A stretch of 64,000 bases of DNA from Colwellia psychrerythraea (GCA_002163005.1 MAAF01000076.1:1-64000); one strand, 5' to 3'; shown: positions 45,665 to 56,143, numbered from the stretch's first letter. A program made the numbers and translations. Notes: generated by a model from the sequence alone, not told the origin.

Positions 45665-47136
45665 TGTTTTTCCATCAGCTGTGCTGTTTTTTGTTTGCTC
45701 GTGAATTCGTACACTAATTTACCTAATACCTTAATGGCCATTTCAACATTTTCCCCCCATTGCACGCCATAACTTACCCGCATGTAATTTTGATACTTTC
45801 CTGACGGAGAAAATATTGCCCCTGGAGTAAAACTTACTCCTTGCGCCAATGCTTGTTGAAAAAACTCACCCGTTTTAACATGTGATTGACAACGTAACCA
45901 AAGCACACTGCCCCCTTGGGGTTTTGAAATGCACACTTCTTTAGGAAAGTGTTCAGCAATTAACGCCCGCATACGCTCACAGTTATATGCAAGGGTTTTA
46001 CGCAAGACACAAAGGTGACGATCATAATCGCCACTTAGTAAGTACTCATTCAATGTCCATTGTTGCAACATAGATGTTGAACTTGATTGTGCTCTTTTTA
46101 TTCGTTTCGCCTGCTCTTCAAACTTACCAGGCAATAGCCAACCAATGCGATAGCCTGGTGCCGCTGTTTTGGAAAATGAAGAACACGTCATCACCAGTCC
46201 TTTTTCAGAATACAACTGCGCAGGTTTTGGTTTGTTATCGGTAAAGTATATTTCGCTATAAACCTCATCTTCAATTAATGGAATATCATGTTGCTCTAAT
46301 AGCGAAACCATCGCTTGGCGTTGTTCATCAGTTTTCATTGAACCTAACGGATTGTTTATCGCCGTTGAAAATAAACAGGCAGTAATGTCATGCTGATTAA
46401 TAGCCTCGGCTAAATCTTCGACACAAACACCGTCTTCTGTACAGGTATAAACTTCAAGTGCTTTCATACCTAATGTTTCAATCAATTCGATCATGCCAAA
46501 AAAGCACGGCGATTCAATCGCAATAATATCACCGCGGTTGGCGACACATTGCAGCGCAATGGAGAGTGCTTCTTGCGCGCCATTGGTGATGACAATGTCG
46601 TCTGGATTTGTCTCAACACCTTGGTCTTGATAGCGAAATGCCAGTTGCATGCGTAATTTGGCATCGCCAGTTACTGGGCCATAGCTTACCGCCTTTTCTG
46701 ATACTTTACTTAAGACTGAGCGCATCAGTCTGGCAAGGGTTTTATCGGGCGGATGTGCTTGAATAGGATTTGAGATCCCCAAGGCTACAGTATTAGGTAA
46801 ATGCACCGCCGCATGAACTTGTTCAATCATACTGCGACCTTGCACTTCCACAGGATCACACTGCGCCCACTTTGCAGGTCTTGGCTTAAGCGTGCGTGCT
46901 TGCATTGCCTGCAAGTAGTAACCTGATTGTGGCTTTGCACAGACTTGTCCTTGTCGCTCTAATTCAATATAAGCCTGCTTAACCGTTGGTACACTTATAT
47001 CAAACTGGCTACTTAGTTTACGTAAACTAGGTAGCTTATCCCCTGGGTGTAACGCACCTATTTTTTTTTGGTGTTCAATAAAATCAATTACTTGTTGATA
47101 CAAATATGCCGAAGAACTTTTATCTAATAATTTCAT
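45661..47136 (-). CDS. MocR-type PLP-dependent transcription regulator
   Basis: A 491-residue GntR/MocR regulator. The N-terminal winged helix (about 8-76) has GDKLPSLRKLSSQFDISVPTVKQAY, and the C-terminal part is a fold-type I aminotransferase-like domain with SSFSKTAAPGYRIGW (putative PLP lysine K323) and NNPLGS. It heads the operon with the MFS exporter, elbB and GH3 genes and faces the divergent EamA exporter. It probably controls one or both exporters. Confidence 0.9.
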   Translation of the reverse strand: MKLLDKSSSAYLYQQVIDFIEHQKKIGALHPGDKLPSLRKLSSQFDISVPTVKQAYIELERQGQVCAKPQSGYYLQAMQARTLKPRPAKWAQCDPVEVQGRSMIEQVHAAVHLPNTVALGISNPIQAHPPDKTLARLMRSVLSKVSEKAVSYGPVTGDAKLRMQLAFRYQDQGVETNPDDIVITNGAQEALSIALQCVANRGDIIAIESPCFFGMIELIETLGMKALEVYTCTEDGVCVEDLAEAINQHDITACLFSTAINNPLGSMKTDEQRQAMVSLLEQHDIPLIEDEVYSEIYFTDNKPKPAQLYSEKGLVMTCSSFSKTAAPGYRIGWLLPGKFEEQAKRIKRAQSSSTSMLQQWTLNEYLLSGDYDRHLCVLRKTLAYNCERMRALIAEHFPKEVCISKPQGGSVLWLRCQSHVKTGEFFQQALAQGVSFTPGAIFSPSGKYQNYMRVSYGVQWGENVEMAIKVLGKLVYEFTSKQKTAQLMEKQ

Positions 47137-47315
47137 TTTTATGGCCTTTCTACCAACAACAACTGTATAGGTTACATTTTCATATTTTTGTATATGTTAT
47201 TAAATCAAAATATCATTACAATGTCACGCTTATCCTCTTAACCCCTTCCGCATAAAGAAGTGACTACTTTTTTATACGGATTAGAATAAGTCCTACTTAT
47301 GGAGTGGCAAAGTTA
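47137..47315. promoter_or_regulatory. Divergent MocR/EamA promoter region with direct repeats
   Basis: TGTATAGGTTA (47164-47174) and TGTATATGTTA (47189-47199) are direct repeats, 10 of 11 matching, 25 bp apart start to start. MocR regulators often bind direct repeats in divergent promoters, so this is a likely operator for the adjacent regulator. Confidence 0.5.
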
Positions 47316-48245
47316 ATGAACAATACTCTTTTATACCTAATTACCGTCCTAATCTGGGGATCAACTTGGATAGCTATTAATTACCAATTAGGTGATGTCG
47401 CGGCTGAAGTATCTCTTGTTTATCGATTTGGATTAGCTGCTTTATGCATGTTCGCTTACTGTCGCTTCAAGAAATTACCGTTGGAGTTTTCCGCCAAACA
47501 ACATGTGCAACTCTTTGCTTTTGGTTTAACTCTGTTCGGCTTTAATTATTATTTACTTTATAACGCACAGGCCCATATTAATTCAGCATTAACCAGTATT
47601 GCTTTCTCCACGTTGATGATGGTGAATATTCTCAATGCACGTGTTTGGTTTAAAACTCGCATTTCAAGCCAAGTTTATTACGGTGGCGCACTTGGCTTAA
47701 TGGGTATTGTTACCTTGTTTTGGCCACAAATAAGTAATGTGCATTTTGGTGACAGTACTTTACTGGGCTTAGGTTTGTGTCTAATTGGCGTATTCTTCGC
47801 GTCTACCGGCAACATGATATCTATCAAAAATCAGCACGACAAAATGCCCGTACTACCCGCCACGGCTTGGGGCATGATGTACGGCAGCCTATTTATGTTC
47901 GTTGTTGCGATTGTTCAGGGGCAAACTTTTAACTTTTCTTATACCTTTGAGTACATCAGCTCATTGTTGTATTTATCAATATTCGGTTCTGTTATTGCTT
48001 TTGGTTGTTATTTAACCTTATTAGCTCGTATCGGTGCACATAAGGCCTCTTACGCCACGATTATGTTTCCCGCAGTCGCTGTGGTTATCTCAAGCTTTTT
48101 CGAAGGTTTTATCTGGGATAGTTATACATTTATTGGCTTAAGTTTGATGTTAGCAGGTAACTTAGTAGTACTCGCCAAACCAGGTATGCTAAAACGTTTC
48201 AACTCTACGAGTTTAAAACAGGTGAACTGTAGTGATGCAAAATAA
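47316..48245 (+). CDS. EamA-family (DMT) exporter
   Basis: A 309-residue permease with ten predicted membrane helices in two EamA repeats. The first repeat starts LLYLITVLIWGSTWIAINYQLG, a usual pattern, and the second begins at about 150. The ATG at 47316 has GGAG about 11 nt upstream; a GTG at 47304 would add four residues. It is transcribed away from the MocR regulator, which suggests control by it. The substrate is unknown; amino acid or drug export is typical. Confidence 0.88.
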   Translation: MNNTLLYLITVLIWGSTWIAINYQLGDVAAEVSLVYRFGLAALCMFAYCRFKKLPLEFSAKQHVQLFAFGLTLFGFNYYLLYNAQAHINSALTSIAFSTLMMVNILNARVWFKTRISSQVYYGGALGLMGIVTLFWPQISNVHFGDSTLLGLGLCLIGVFFASTGNMISIKNQHDKMPVLPATAWGMMYGSLFMFVVAIVQGQTFNFSYTFEYISSLLYLSIFGSVIAFGCYLTLLARIGAHKASYATIMFPAVAVVISSFFEGFIWDSYTFIGLSLMLAGNLVVLAKPGMLKRFNSTSLKQVNCSDAK

Positions 48246-48293
48246 ATTTGCTTAAATTAATCGCGTTAGCCATGTTAAAGCAAAGCACAAACT

Positions 48294-48302
48294 TGCTATA
48301 AT
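48294..48302 (+). promoter_or_regulatory. Extended -10 promoter element upstream of fbp
   Basis: TGCTATAAT carries a perfect TATAAT (48297-48302) with the extended -10 TG one base upstream. No strong -35 is needed or seen. It is 61 bp upstream of the fbp ATG. Confidence 0.55.
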
Positions 48303-48363
48303 AATGACAGACTAAACTAATTCAAACTTAGCCAACCAACTTTAAAGTAATTTAGGTAACCTA

Positions 48364-49332
48364 ATGCAACGACTAGCCCCAGCTTTACGTCAAGACAATG
48401 TACCTCTTGATTTAATTTCATTAATAAAAACTATTTTAGCGGCCACGAAAGAGATTTCGTTTCGTGTTAGCCAAGGCCACTTAGGTGACGTGATGGGCTC
48501 AACCCTTGATGAAAACATTCAAGGCGAAGTTCAGAAACAATTAGATGTGGTTGCCAATGAGTTATTCAAAGATATTTTACTTGAGTCTGGTTTCGTTAAA
48601 GCTATTTCATCAGAAGAAGAAGATCACTCAGTTGCTGGTGATGAAAATGGAAAATATATTGTTTCTTTTGATCCCCTCGATGGTAGCTCAAACATAGACA
48701 TCAATTCATTGATTGGTACTATTTTTTCTATTCATGAAGCGCCTAAAGATATTGCTGCTGGTGATGATGACATGTTCAAGCAAGCCGGTGACAAGCAAGT
48801 ATGTGCTGGTTATGTGCTTTATGGTCCATCAACTATGTTAGTGATGACTACAGGCAGCGGTACGCACTTTTATGTATTAGATAGAACTCATGGCGGTTAC
48901 CTTTTGGTAGAGCGCAATGTACAAGTCCCTACCGATACGCAAGAGTTTGCCATCAATATGTCTAACCAGCGCTTTTGGCAAGCACCTATGCAAAATTACA
49001 TTGGTGATTTACTTGCCGGTGATACTGGCCCACGCGAGAAAAACTTTAATATGCGTTGGATAGCTGCCATGGTAGGTGATATTCATCGTGTTTTATGTCG
49101 TGGTGGTATTTTCACTTACCCTGCCGATAGCAGAAAGCCTGAGCAACCATACAAACTACGTTTAATGTATGAAGCTAACCCAATGGCATTTTTACTTGAG
49201 CAAGCGGGTGGTTTAGCCATGACCAGTGAAGGTCGTATTATGGATATAGAACCAGATAGCATCCATCAACGTGTTGAAGTTATTATGGGCTCTAAGAATG
49301 AAGTTGAGAAATGCTTAAGCTACTATAAGTAA
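48364..49332 (+). CDS. fbp: Fructose-1,6-bisphosphatase class I
   Basis: A 322-residue enzyme that hydrolyses fructose-1,6-bisphosphate in gluconeogenesis. Metal-site motifs are SSEEED (near 80) and [11 protein letters not shown] (about 101-111); the substrate loop includes [27 protein letters not shown] and the C-terminal E-Q-A-GG-A region. It is monocistronic, with a terminator after it. Confidence 0.98.
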   Translation: MQRLAPALRQDNVPLDLISLIKTILAATKEISFRVSQGHLGDVMGSTLDENIQGEVQKQLDVVANELFKDILLESGFVKAISSEEEDHSVAGDENGKYIVSFDPLDGSSNIDINSLIGTIFSIHEAPKDIAAGDDDMFKQAGDKQVCAGYVLYGPSTMLVMTTGSGTHFYVLDRTHGGYLLVERNVQVPTDTQEFAINMSNQRFWQAPMQNYIGDLLAGDTGPREKNFNMRWIAAMVGDIHRVLCRGGIFTYPADSRKPEQPYKLRLMYEANPMAFLLEQAGGLAMTSEGRIMDIEPDSIHQRVEVIMGSKNEVEKCLSYYK

Positions 49333-49355
49333 GGTTTACAGAGAAATAAGATTAA

Positions 49356-49393
49356 TAAAAAAGGCTTATTGTTTTAAACAATAAGCCTTTTTT
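49356..49393. terminator. Bidirectional intrinsic terminator between fbp and the YdgA-like gene
   Basis: AAAAAAGGCTTATTGTTT (49357 onward) pairs almost perfectly with AAACAATAAGCCTTTTTT, giving a strong stem with T-runs on both strands. It serves two convergent genes. Confidence 0.92.
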
Positions 49394-49434
49394 ATATTTA
49401 TTAGCCAAGCTCAGTTTAGTATGTTCTTGAAAAG

Positions 49435-50724
49435 CTATAACTGAAACGCTTTTCCATTAACAGTTAGTTGACTTTGGACATATTTGGCTTCAACAGTAAT
49501 TTCATTATCTTGGCGGGTTAAGTAACCTTGTTTAACAAAGTTATCCACCATAGAAGCCATACCTAATTTACTTAGGAATGCCATAGGTACTTTACCTTTA
49601 GCATCGGCTTCTAAAGCCTTAATTAAGGCCATTGAATTCAAATTAGCACTATCAAATAAATATTTATTGATAGTAAAATTAAATTCACTCGCGATCTTCC
49701 CTTCATCAGTAACAACACTTAGATCTGTTATTTTCAAATTGGGATCTTTGGCGAGGATTTTTTCTGCAACTGTTGATAGCGCTTTTAGGCTTTCTTCAGA
49801 GTCATATTCACCTGAAGCATTAACGGACAAGTTAGCCATAGCCGTATTTAACTCTTGCAAAGCATGGACGTCAATATTAGCTAACAGTATCGCTACGTTC
49901 GGCTCTTTAAAATATTGTCCTGAAGCGCTAATTTCTTTCGCTTGATAGTTTAACGCAAGCGCTAATAAATCATTTTCTAATGAAACCTCACTAGTTAAAA
50001 CGGCTCCATCTAGAGAAAAAACTTTACTGTTATCGTTATAAACATTAATCCCTGCAACTGTAAAAGTGGCATCGCCTGTTAGGATTGCCGTTCCTGCAAG
50101 ATAATCACCGCTAACAACTTTTTGCTTAGTAGACATATCGACAGCGCCAATGACCAGGCGTTCATCCTGTCCTTTAACATCAAGACCTTCCCAAGAAAAA
50201 TCGCCAATGATATGCTCATTATTAATTAAGGTAAATTGGGCTGAAGATGGCTCAGAGACAATTACGCTATCAACATCTTGATAAGTTATTTTATCAGTAT
50301 CAATGAAGGTGGTAACTTCTTTACTAAAGCTCAGTAATGCACCGACATGCAGTTTTTCGTTAATAATATCAACTATGCTTTCATCTAGTTCAAGCGCTGA
50401 GAACTTGAATTTTACCGCTGAATAGCCTAAGCCCAAATGCCAATTTTTCTCTGTAATGATTACAGGGCCAAAAGAGATATTTTCTTCTACGATAATAGTC
50501 ACCTCATTGATGCTATTATCTTCTAAGGCTATTTTCATTTCTGACACGACATCAGCGCCGAACCAACCACTGCTATATTGACTGGTTGTTAAGGTGATGC
50601 CATCCGTTTCATTAAGTGTTGCAAGTACTCGTTGACGTTCTGTTTCAACCATAGAGCCAATAAATTTTGGCGCAATTAGCAAACTAACTAAGATTAAAAC
50701 TATAGCGATATATATTTTGTTCAT
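49435..50724 (-). CDS. YdgA-family (DUF945) protein
   Basis: A 429-residue protein with an N-terminal signal or membrane segment (IAIVLILVSLLIAPKFIGSMV) followed by a long beta-rich domain. The DUF945 features are visible: the GW-FGADVVSEMKI segment near 55-70 and the C-terminal K-M-V-D-x-FV-x-QGYLTRQDNEI. The family is found in the envelope of gammaproteobacteria; its role is not defined. It starts 47 bp after the rlmB stop. Confidence 0.85.
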   Translation of the reverse strand: MNKIYIAIVLILVSLLIAPKFIGSMVETERQRVLATLNETDGITLTTSQYSSGWFGADVVSEMKIALEDNSINEVTIIVEENISFGPVIITEKNWHLGLGYSAVKFKFSALELDESIVDIINEKLHVGALLSFSKEVTTFIDTDKITYQDVDSVIVSEPSSAQFTLINNEHIIGDFSWEGLDVKGQDERLVIGAVDMSTKQKVVSGDYLAGTAILTGDATFTVAGINVYNDNSKVFSLDGAVLTSEVSLENDLLALALNYQAKEISASGQYFKEPNVAILLANIDVHALQELNTAMANLSVNASGEYDSEESLKALSTVAEKILAKDPNLKITDLSVVTDEGKIASEFNFTINKYLFDSANLNSMALIKALEADAKGKVPMAFLSKLGMASMVDNFVKQGYLTRQDNEITVEAKYVQSQLTVNGKAFQL

Positions 50725-50771
50725 TTTTTAAATTCCCTTTTAAAATAACTTTTAAGTTCAATTCTCCATTA

Positions 50772-51527
50772 TCAAATTGAACGTTGGCGTACCATTTCAA
50801 ACAAACAGATGCCAGTTGCCACTGATACATTCAAACTCGAAACACTACCTGCCATCGGTAGCTTCACTAGTTGATCACAGTTTTCACGGGTTAATCGGCG
50901 CATGCCTTTACCTTCGGCGCCCATAACAAGTGCCATAGGTCCAGAAAGTTTTACATCATACAAACAAGTATCTGTCTCTCCTGCTGTACCAACAATCCAT
51001 ACACCTTGCTTTTGAAGCTGCTTCATCGTTCTTGATAAATTAGTTACTTGTACTAAAGGCACGCTTTCAACTGCCCCTACAGCAACTTTGCGAACGGTAG
51101 GCGTAATTTGTGCGGCATTATCTTTTGGTACGATAATAGCTTGTACGCCTGCAGCATCAGCATTACGCAAACAAGCACCTAGATTATGTGGGTCAGTGAC
51201 ACCATCTAAAATAAGAAAAAATGGTGCGATTGATTTTTTTTCTGCAGCGAGGATTATGTCGTCTAAGTCATTTTCTGTATAATTTTTACCCGGTCTTACA
51301 CGTGCAACTACACCTTGGTGTTGCTCTCCTTCACTTTTTTCGTCAAGCACTTTACGACTTGCTAATTGCGTACCGATACCGTATTTTCGTGATAAATTAA
51401 TGATTGGCATCATGCGATCATCTTCACGACCTTTTAATAGCCATATTTCAATAAAACGCTCGGGTGCTACGTTAATTAAGGCATTAACTGCATGAATACC
51501 AAAAACTAACTCTTCATTTTTTGCCAT
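50772..51527 (-). CDS. rlmB: 23S rRNA (guanosine-2'-O-) methyltransferase RlmB
   Basis: A 251-residue SpoU-family methyltransferase that modifies G2251 of 23S rRNA. The small RNA-binding domain starts [10 protein letters not shown]. The SPOUT knot has motif 1 [24 protein letters not shown], motif 2 [10 protein letters not shown] and motif 3 [22 protein letters not shown]. It starts 43 bp after the rnr stop; rnr-rlmB is a conserved pair. Confidence 0.97.
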   Translation of the reverse strand: MAKNEELVFGIHAVNALINVAPERFIEIWLLKGREDDRMMPIINLSRKYGIGTQLASRKVLDEKSEGEQHQGVVARVRPGKNYTENDLDDIILAAEKKSIAPFFLILDGVTDPHNLGACLRNADAAGVQAIIVPKDNAAQITPTVRKVAVGAVESVPLVQVTNLSRTMKQLQKQGVWIVGTAGETDTCLYDVKLSGPMALVMGAEGKGMRRLTRENCDQLVKLPMAGSVSSLNVSVATGICLFEMVRQRSI

Positions 51528-51570
51528 GATCTTTCTCTGTCTCTAAATTAATAACCTGAGTGATAAGGAT

Positions 51571-53994
51571 TTACTCTTTTGTCGCGCTTTTACGGGCATT
51601 TTTTCCTGGGCGTTTTTTACGTGCGCTGCGTTTTTTTGCTTTACTCTTTTCTTTTGGTTTGTCTTTGGACTTGTCTTTTTTGGCTTTAGGTTTTTTACTT
51701 GAGTTAGCGTTAGGCTTTGCTTCTATCGTTTTTTTGCTTGAACGCCTAGCTTTATCTGTACCTTTCCCTTTAGTCTTGCCTTGGCTTTCTTCCGCCTCAG
51801 AGCCTTCAAGTCGTAGGTCTATTTTCTTTTCATCGAGGTTAACTGCTGCAACTTGAACCCGAATTTCATCACCAACACGGTACTTTTTGCCACTATTTTC
51901 ACCGGTCAGACACATACGTACGTCATCAAAATGATAAAAATCACGACCAAGAGAAGTGATATGTACTAAACCTTCAATATGTAAATCTTGTAAGCGAACA
52001 AACAGTCCAAAGTTAGTAACCGTTGAAATAACGCCGGTAAAATTATCACCTACATGATCTTGCATAAATTCACATTTGAGCCAATCAGCCACATCACGCG
52101 TTGCTTCATCGGCGCGTCTCTCTGTCATAGAACAATGTTCGCCTAGCTCAATAACTTCCTCTATGGAATATTCATAATTGCCTTCATTGGCATCACTTTT
52201 AGCTTCTTTCTCTAAAATAGCTTTGATCACTCGATGTACCACTAGATCAGGATAGCGACGAATAGGTGAAGTAAAATGACTGTACGATGGTAGCGCTAAA
52301 CCAAAGTGCCCTTCATTATCACTTTGATAAACAGCTTGACGCATTGAGCGTAACAACATGGTTTGAATAAGCTCTTGATCTGGACGACCAGCGACTTTAG
52401 CTAAGATATCACCGTAGTCTCTTGGCTCTGGAGACTCTTTTGAAGGCAGTGATAATCCAAGTTCATTTAAATAGGTGACAAAGTTGCGGTACTTATCTTC
52501 ACTAGGCTTATCGTGAACACGGAACAAGCCTGGTTTTTCATGTTTTTCAATAAATTTGGCCGTCGCAACATTGGCCAAAATCATACATTCTTCAATAATT
52601 TTATGAGCATCATTACGAATTAATGGCACAACACCGGAAATTTTCTTGTTTTCATTAAAAAGAAAAATAGACTCTTGTGTCTCAAAGGCAATAGCACCAC
52701 GTTTAAGGCGAGCATCTGTTAGCGCGTGATACATTTTTTCAAGATTTTTTAAGTCTGGTACCAAAGGTTGGTATTCTTGACAAAGCGCTTCATCGCCATC
52801 GAGAATCGCAGCAACTTTGGTGTAAGTAAAGCGGGCATGAGAACGCATTACTGCAGGATAAAATTTACTGCCTGATAGTTTTCCGGTAGCGCTAACGGTC
52901 ATTTCACAGACCATACATAAGCGATCTACGTCGGGGTTTAGTGAACATAAGCCATTAGAAAGTTTTTCTGGCAACATAGGGATAACTTGGCTAGGAAAAT
53001 AGACCGAGTTACCACGTGATATAGCTTCATCATCTAATGCTGTGCCGTGCTGAACGTAATAACTCACATCTGCAATTGCAACCCATAAACGCCAACCACC
53101 TGATTTTTTCGGCTCACAATAGACTGCATCATCAAAATCTCTAGCATCATCGCCATCGATAGTAACGAGTGGTAGATCACGTAAGTCTTTGCGTGGCAGT
53201 TTAGATGACTCTTCAACTTCATCAGCAATACCAGCCACTTCAGCTTGTACGGTATGCGAAAATTCATGGGGTAAATCATGCGCGCGTAAGGCTATTTCTA
53301 TTTCCATTCCAGGGGCAAGGTGATCCCCTAAAACCTCAATAACTTTACCAATAGCATGAGAGCGTCTAGTGGGTCTTTGTACTAGTTCAACCACTACCAT
53401 TTGTCCGTGTCTAGCACCCATTTTTGTTTGTGGATCAATCAACACTTCTTGTTTGATTTTGCTGTCTTCTGACACAACAGAGCACACATGATGATCAATA
53501 TATAATCGACCAACAATAGGGGCTTTTCTTGGTTCTATAACTTCAAGTATTTTGACTTCTTTACGTCCCTTACGATCGGTACGGTCAACCAAAATTGCTT
53601 GCACAATATCGCCATGAAAGACACGCTGCATCTCATGAGAGGAAATATAAAAGTCTTTACCTCTTTTATCGGTAATAGATGAATCATCAGGAGAAAAGAA
53701 ACCAAAACCGTCACGATGACCAATAACTTTGCCGGTCAGCAGGCTATTTTTTTCCGGCAATGCGTATTGTTTGAATTTATTAAAGATCAACTGACCACTG
53801 TTTTCCATCGCACGTAAACGTCGCTTCAAACCAATAAGTTGATACTCTTCATCATACTTTAGTGTTTTAACTAAGCTATTGAAACTTGGAGGCGGCGAGC
53901 ATTTTTCAATAATTGATAGCAATAATTCGCGTGATGCGACTGGCTTTTCATATTTTTTGGCTTCGCGTTTAGCATGTGGATCGTTATAGGTCAC
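51571..53994 (-). CDS. rnr: Ribonuclease R
   Basis: An 807-residue 3'-to-5' exoribonuclease. Domains in order: N-terminal helix-turn-helix-like (about 20-80), two cold-shock domains (about 85-240), the RNB catalytic domain with the Asp cluster ITIDGDDARDFDDAVY, an S1 domain (about 650-730) and a long Lys/Ser/Arg-rich tail (about 735-807). RNase R degrades structured RNA and is important in cold-adapted bacteria. It is transcribed with rlmB, and motX lies 95 bp upstream. Confidence 0.97.
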   Translation of the reverse strand: MTYNDPHAKREAKKYEKPVASRELLLSIIEKCSPPPSFNSLVKTLKYDEEYQLIGLKRRLRAMENSGQLIFNKFKQYALPEKNSLLTGKVIGHRDGFGFFSPDDSSITDKRGKDFYISSHEMQRVFHGDIVQAILVDRTDRKGRKEVKILEVIEPRKAPIVGRLYIDHHVCSVVSEDSKIKQEVLIDPQTKMGARHGQMVVVELVQRPTRRSHAIGKVIEVLGDHLAPGMEIEIALRAHDLPHEFSHTVQAEVAGIADEVEESSKLPRKDLRDLPLVTIDGDDARDFDDAVYCEPKKSGGWRLWVAIADVSYYVQHGTALDDEAISRGNSVYFPSQVIPMLPEKLSNGLCSLNPDVDRLCMVCEMTVSATGKLSGSKFYPAVMRSHARFTYTKVAAILDGDEALCQEYQPLVPDLKNLEKMYHALTDARLKRGAIAFETQESIFLFNENKKISGVVPLIRNDAHKIIEECMILANVATAKFIEKHEKPGLFRVHDKPSEDKYRNFVTYLNELGLSLPSKESPEPRDYGDILAKVAGRPDQELIQTMLLRSMRQAVYQSDNEGHFGLALPSYSHFTSPIRRYPDLVVHRVIKAILEKEAKSDANEGNYEYSIEEVIELGEHCSMTERRADEATRDVADWLKCEFMQDHVGDNFTGVISTVTNFGLFVRLQDLHIEGLVHITSLGRDFYHFDDVRMCLTGENSGKKYRVGDEIRVQVAAVNLDEKKIDLRLEGSEAEESQGKTKGKGTDKARRSSKKTIEAKPNANSSKKPKAKKDKSKDKPKEKSKAKKRSARKKRPGKNARKSATKE

Positions 53995-54089
53995 TACAAT
54001 GGGTCAATATTTAAGGATAACTGCTTGCCAGTATACCATAAAGTTATTATGGCAAGTCTATTAAGTTGGTCCTTACTGAGAGCTTTGAG

Positions 54090-54725
54090 TTAATTTGTAT
54101 AACTGGTTCTTTTCGCTTGCTCTATTACTTTACTGGGCATTTTACTGGCAAGATCTGACAGTAAGTTACTGATTTTTTTGTGTGTTACTTTATCATCAGT
54201 CAAAGAATGGTGTAATTGAGAATATAGCGCGGGGTAGTCTAACGGGCTACCGTAGCCTTGCTCGTATATATCAGCAAGTCGCATTTGTGCAGCTAAGTTA
54301 TTTGAACTTGCCGCTGTTTTTAAATAAACAATGGCGCGGTCAATATCTACCTGCATAAATTTACCCATATGATAATAACGTCCTAACTGTTCTAAACCTT
54401 CTGCTAAACCCTGATCAGCGGCTAAATGCATATAATGTAGCCCTAGCGGAATGTCTTTTTTAATACAAACACCATAAGCCAACATATCACCCCATAAAAA
54501 TTGATATGAGGGCATATTCGCTTTATTGGCACGTGCTTCAATATCTTGTACTAATTGGCATTCATCAAGCACTACTTGACTTAAATGTTTGTTGTCTTTA
54601 ATTAAATCAAGCAATTGATTATCGGTATAAATCTGCACTGCTTGCAAGTTTTTCTTCATAGCGAATGCTGAATAACTGGCAAACAAAAACATAACAGAGA
54701 TAATAAACAAAAATAATATACGCAT
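54090..54725 (-). CDS. motX: Sodium-driven flagellar motor protein MotX
   Basis: A 211-residue exported Sel1-repeat protein, the same length as Vibrio MotX. The signal peptide ends SAFA. Family-specific stretches include DECQLVQDIEARA, SYQFLWGDMLAYGVC, LEQLGRYYHMGKF and YGSPLDY. MotX forms the T ring with MotY around polar flagella driven by Na+ and PomAB. The position next to rnr-rlmB is the known motX location in Vibrio and Shewanella. No other flagellar gene is in the window. Confidence 0.92.
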   Translation of the reverse strand: MRILFLFIISVMFLFASYSAFAMKKNLQAVQIYTDNQLLDLIKDNKHLSQVVLDECQLVQDIEARANKANMPSYQFLWGDMLAYGVCIKKDIPLGLHYMHLAADQGLAEGLEQLGRYYHMGKFMQVDIDRAIVYLKTAASSNNLAAQMRLADIYEQGYGSPLDYPALYSQLHHSLTDDKVTHKKISNLLSDLASKMPSKVIEQAKRTSYTN

Positions 54726-54973
54726 AAAAATCCTAACTAGGCTAAATCAGCTGACTTCTCTGTATCGGCAAGCAAGCTGCATCTATGAAATTTATTTAAA
54801 TAATATAACCATAGTAAAGCAATTTTGGCGCCAACATAGTATTTTGAGACTATTATCACTATTATTTAGCGTATAGTAAGGGACTCACTAACATTATCAA
54901 TTTGCGGATAGCGTATTTCGGTGAGTTTTAAAAATAATAACTCCTCCATAATTTATTAAGAACGGCGATTGAT

Positions 54974-56143
54974 ATGCTAATTGAAAAAGAGCTTTCTGAG
55001 TTAACCGTAGGCCATTATGTGGTCAAGATTATTCAGCAAGAGGGCTGCTTTTCGTTAACTGCCGCTGGACACATCAAAAGCAAAGCAGTTATTAATCGTC
55101 TCAAAAGCAAAAATGTTTATCGTGTTCTAATTGATGATAGCAAAACATTACTGCCTAGTAACATCGAAGAAATCGTCAATTCAGACAACAACTCCATTGT
55201 TAATAATAAAAACCTTAAGCACGCAAAAGCAATTTTCGATCAGTCTAAGTCTATTCAAAAGAAGTTATTTCATGATGCACTTAGTGGTAGTTGCTTAGAC
55301 TTATCACCCGTAGTGGAAGTCACTAATAAATCAATCGATGCAATATTTAACAGCCCTGATTCACTTGCCTGTATGTTAAATATTCGAGAGAAAGATGAAT
55401 ACCTTTTAGAGCACTCTGTTGCAGTTTCTGTCTATATCACCCTTTTTTCACGTTATTTAGGCCTCGAGAGACCCATTATCGAGCAGCTATCTATTGGGGC
55501 ATTCCTTCATGATATTGGTAAAATAAAAATACCTGATGAAATTCTCAACAAACCCGGTAAGTTGACCGATGATGAATTTACCATCATGAAAACTCATGCA
55601 AACCACTCCATAGATATCATTAAAGAAACGCCTGGCATTAGCGCGCTTAGTCTTGAAGTGGCAGCCTTACATCATGAGAAGCTCAATGGCAGTGGTTATC
55701 CTTTTCAAGTTAAAGAGGAAGACATCAGCCTGTATGGTCGCATGATTGCCATTTGTGATATTTTTGATGCTTTAACAGCTACACGTGTTTATAAAGAAGG
55801 CTTTGCCCACGGTAAAGCTTTTGCCATTTTACGAGAATTAGCCAAGCAAGGGCAGCTAGATTCTATATTGGTTGACCAATTTATTAAATGTGTCGGCGTG
55901 TTTCCCGTTGGTTCATTAGTGCAATTAAAATCAAATAAATTAGCCTTGGTACAAGTGCGCAATGATAAAGACCCAACTAATCCACATGTCCACTCCTTTT
56001 ATAGCGTTAAGCTAAACCAGTTCCTCAACAAACAAGAAATTGATCTATCAGGCAGTGAGGATTCCATTGTAAAAGGTGTCAGAGCAGAAGAGTTCGATCT
56101 TGATATGAAGCAAATTGTCGAGATGTTGCTGATGGAAGGTTAG
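54974..56143 (+). CDS. HD-GYP cyclic-di-GMP phosphodiesterase
   Basis: A 389-residue protein. An N-terminal DUF3391-type domain (about 1-120) is followed by the HD-GYP domain. The HD pair is H179-D180 in FLHDIGKIKIPDEIL and the signature HHEKLNGSGYP (233-243) keeps the GYP. The C-terminal tail after about 300 (VGVFPVGSLVQLKSNKLALV) is standard for the DUF3391-HD-GYP type. All catalytic residues seen are intact, so it should degrade cyclic-di-GMP. It stands alone, divergent from motX. Confidence 0.92.
   Translation: MLIEKELSELTVGHYVVKIIQQEGCFSLTAAGHIKSKAVINRLKSKNVYRVLIDDSKTLLPSNIEEIVNSDNNSIVNNKNLKHAKAIFDQSKSIQKKLFHDALSGSCLDLSPVVEVTNKSIDAIFNSPDSLACMLNIREKDEYLLEHSVAVSVYITLFSRYLGLERPIIEQLSIGAFLHDIGKIKIPDEILNKPGKLTDDEFTIMKTHANHSIDIIKETPGISALSLEVAALHHEKLNGSGYPFQVKEEDISLYGRMIAICDIFDALTATRVYKEGFAHGKAFAILRELAKQGQLDSILVDQFIKCVGVFPVGSLVQLKSNKLALVQVRNDKDPTNPHVHSFYSVKLNQFLNKQEIDLSGSEDSIVKGVRAEEFDLDMKQIVEMLLMEG

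Noticed and set aside
54090-54725. Generic Sel1-repeat protein of unknown function
   Set aside because: Length, family-specific sequence stretches and the rnr-rlmB neighbourhood identify it as MotX.
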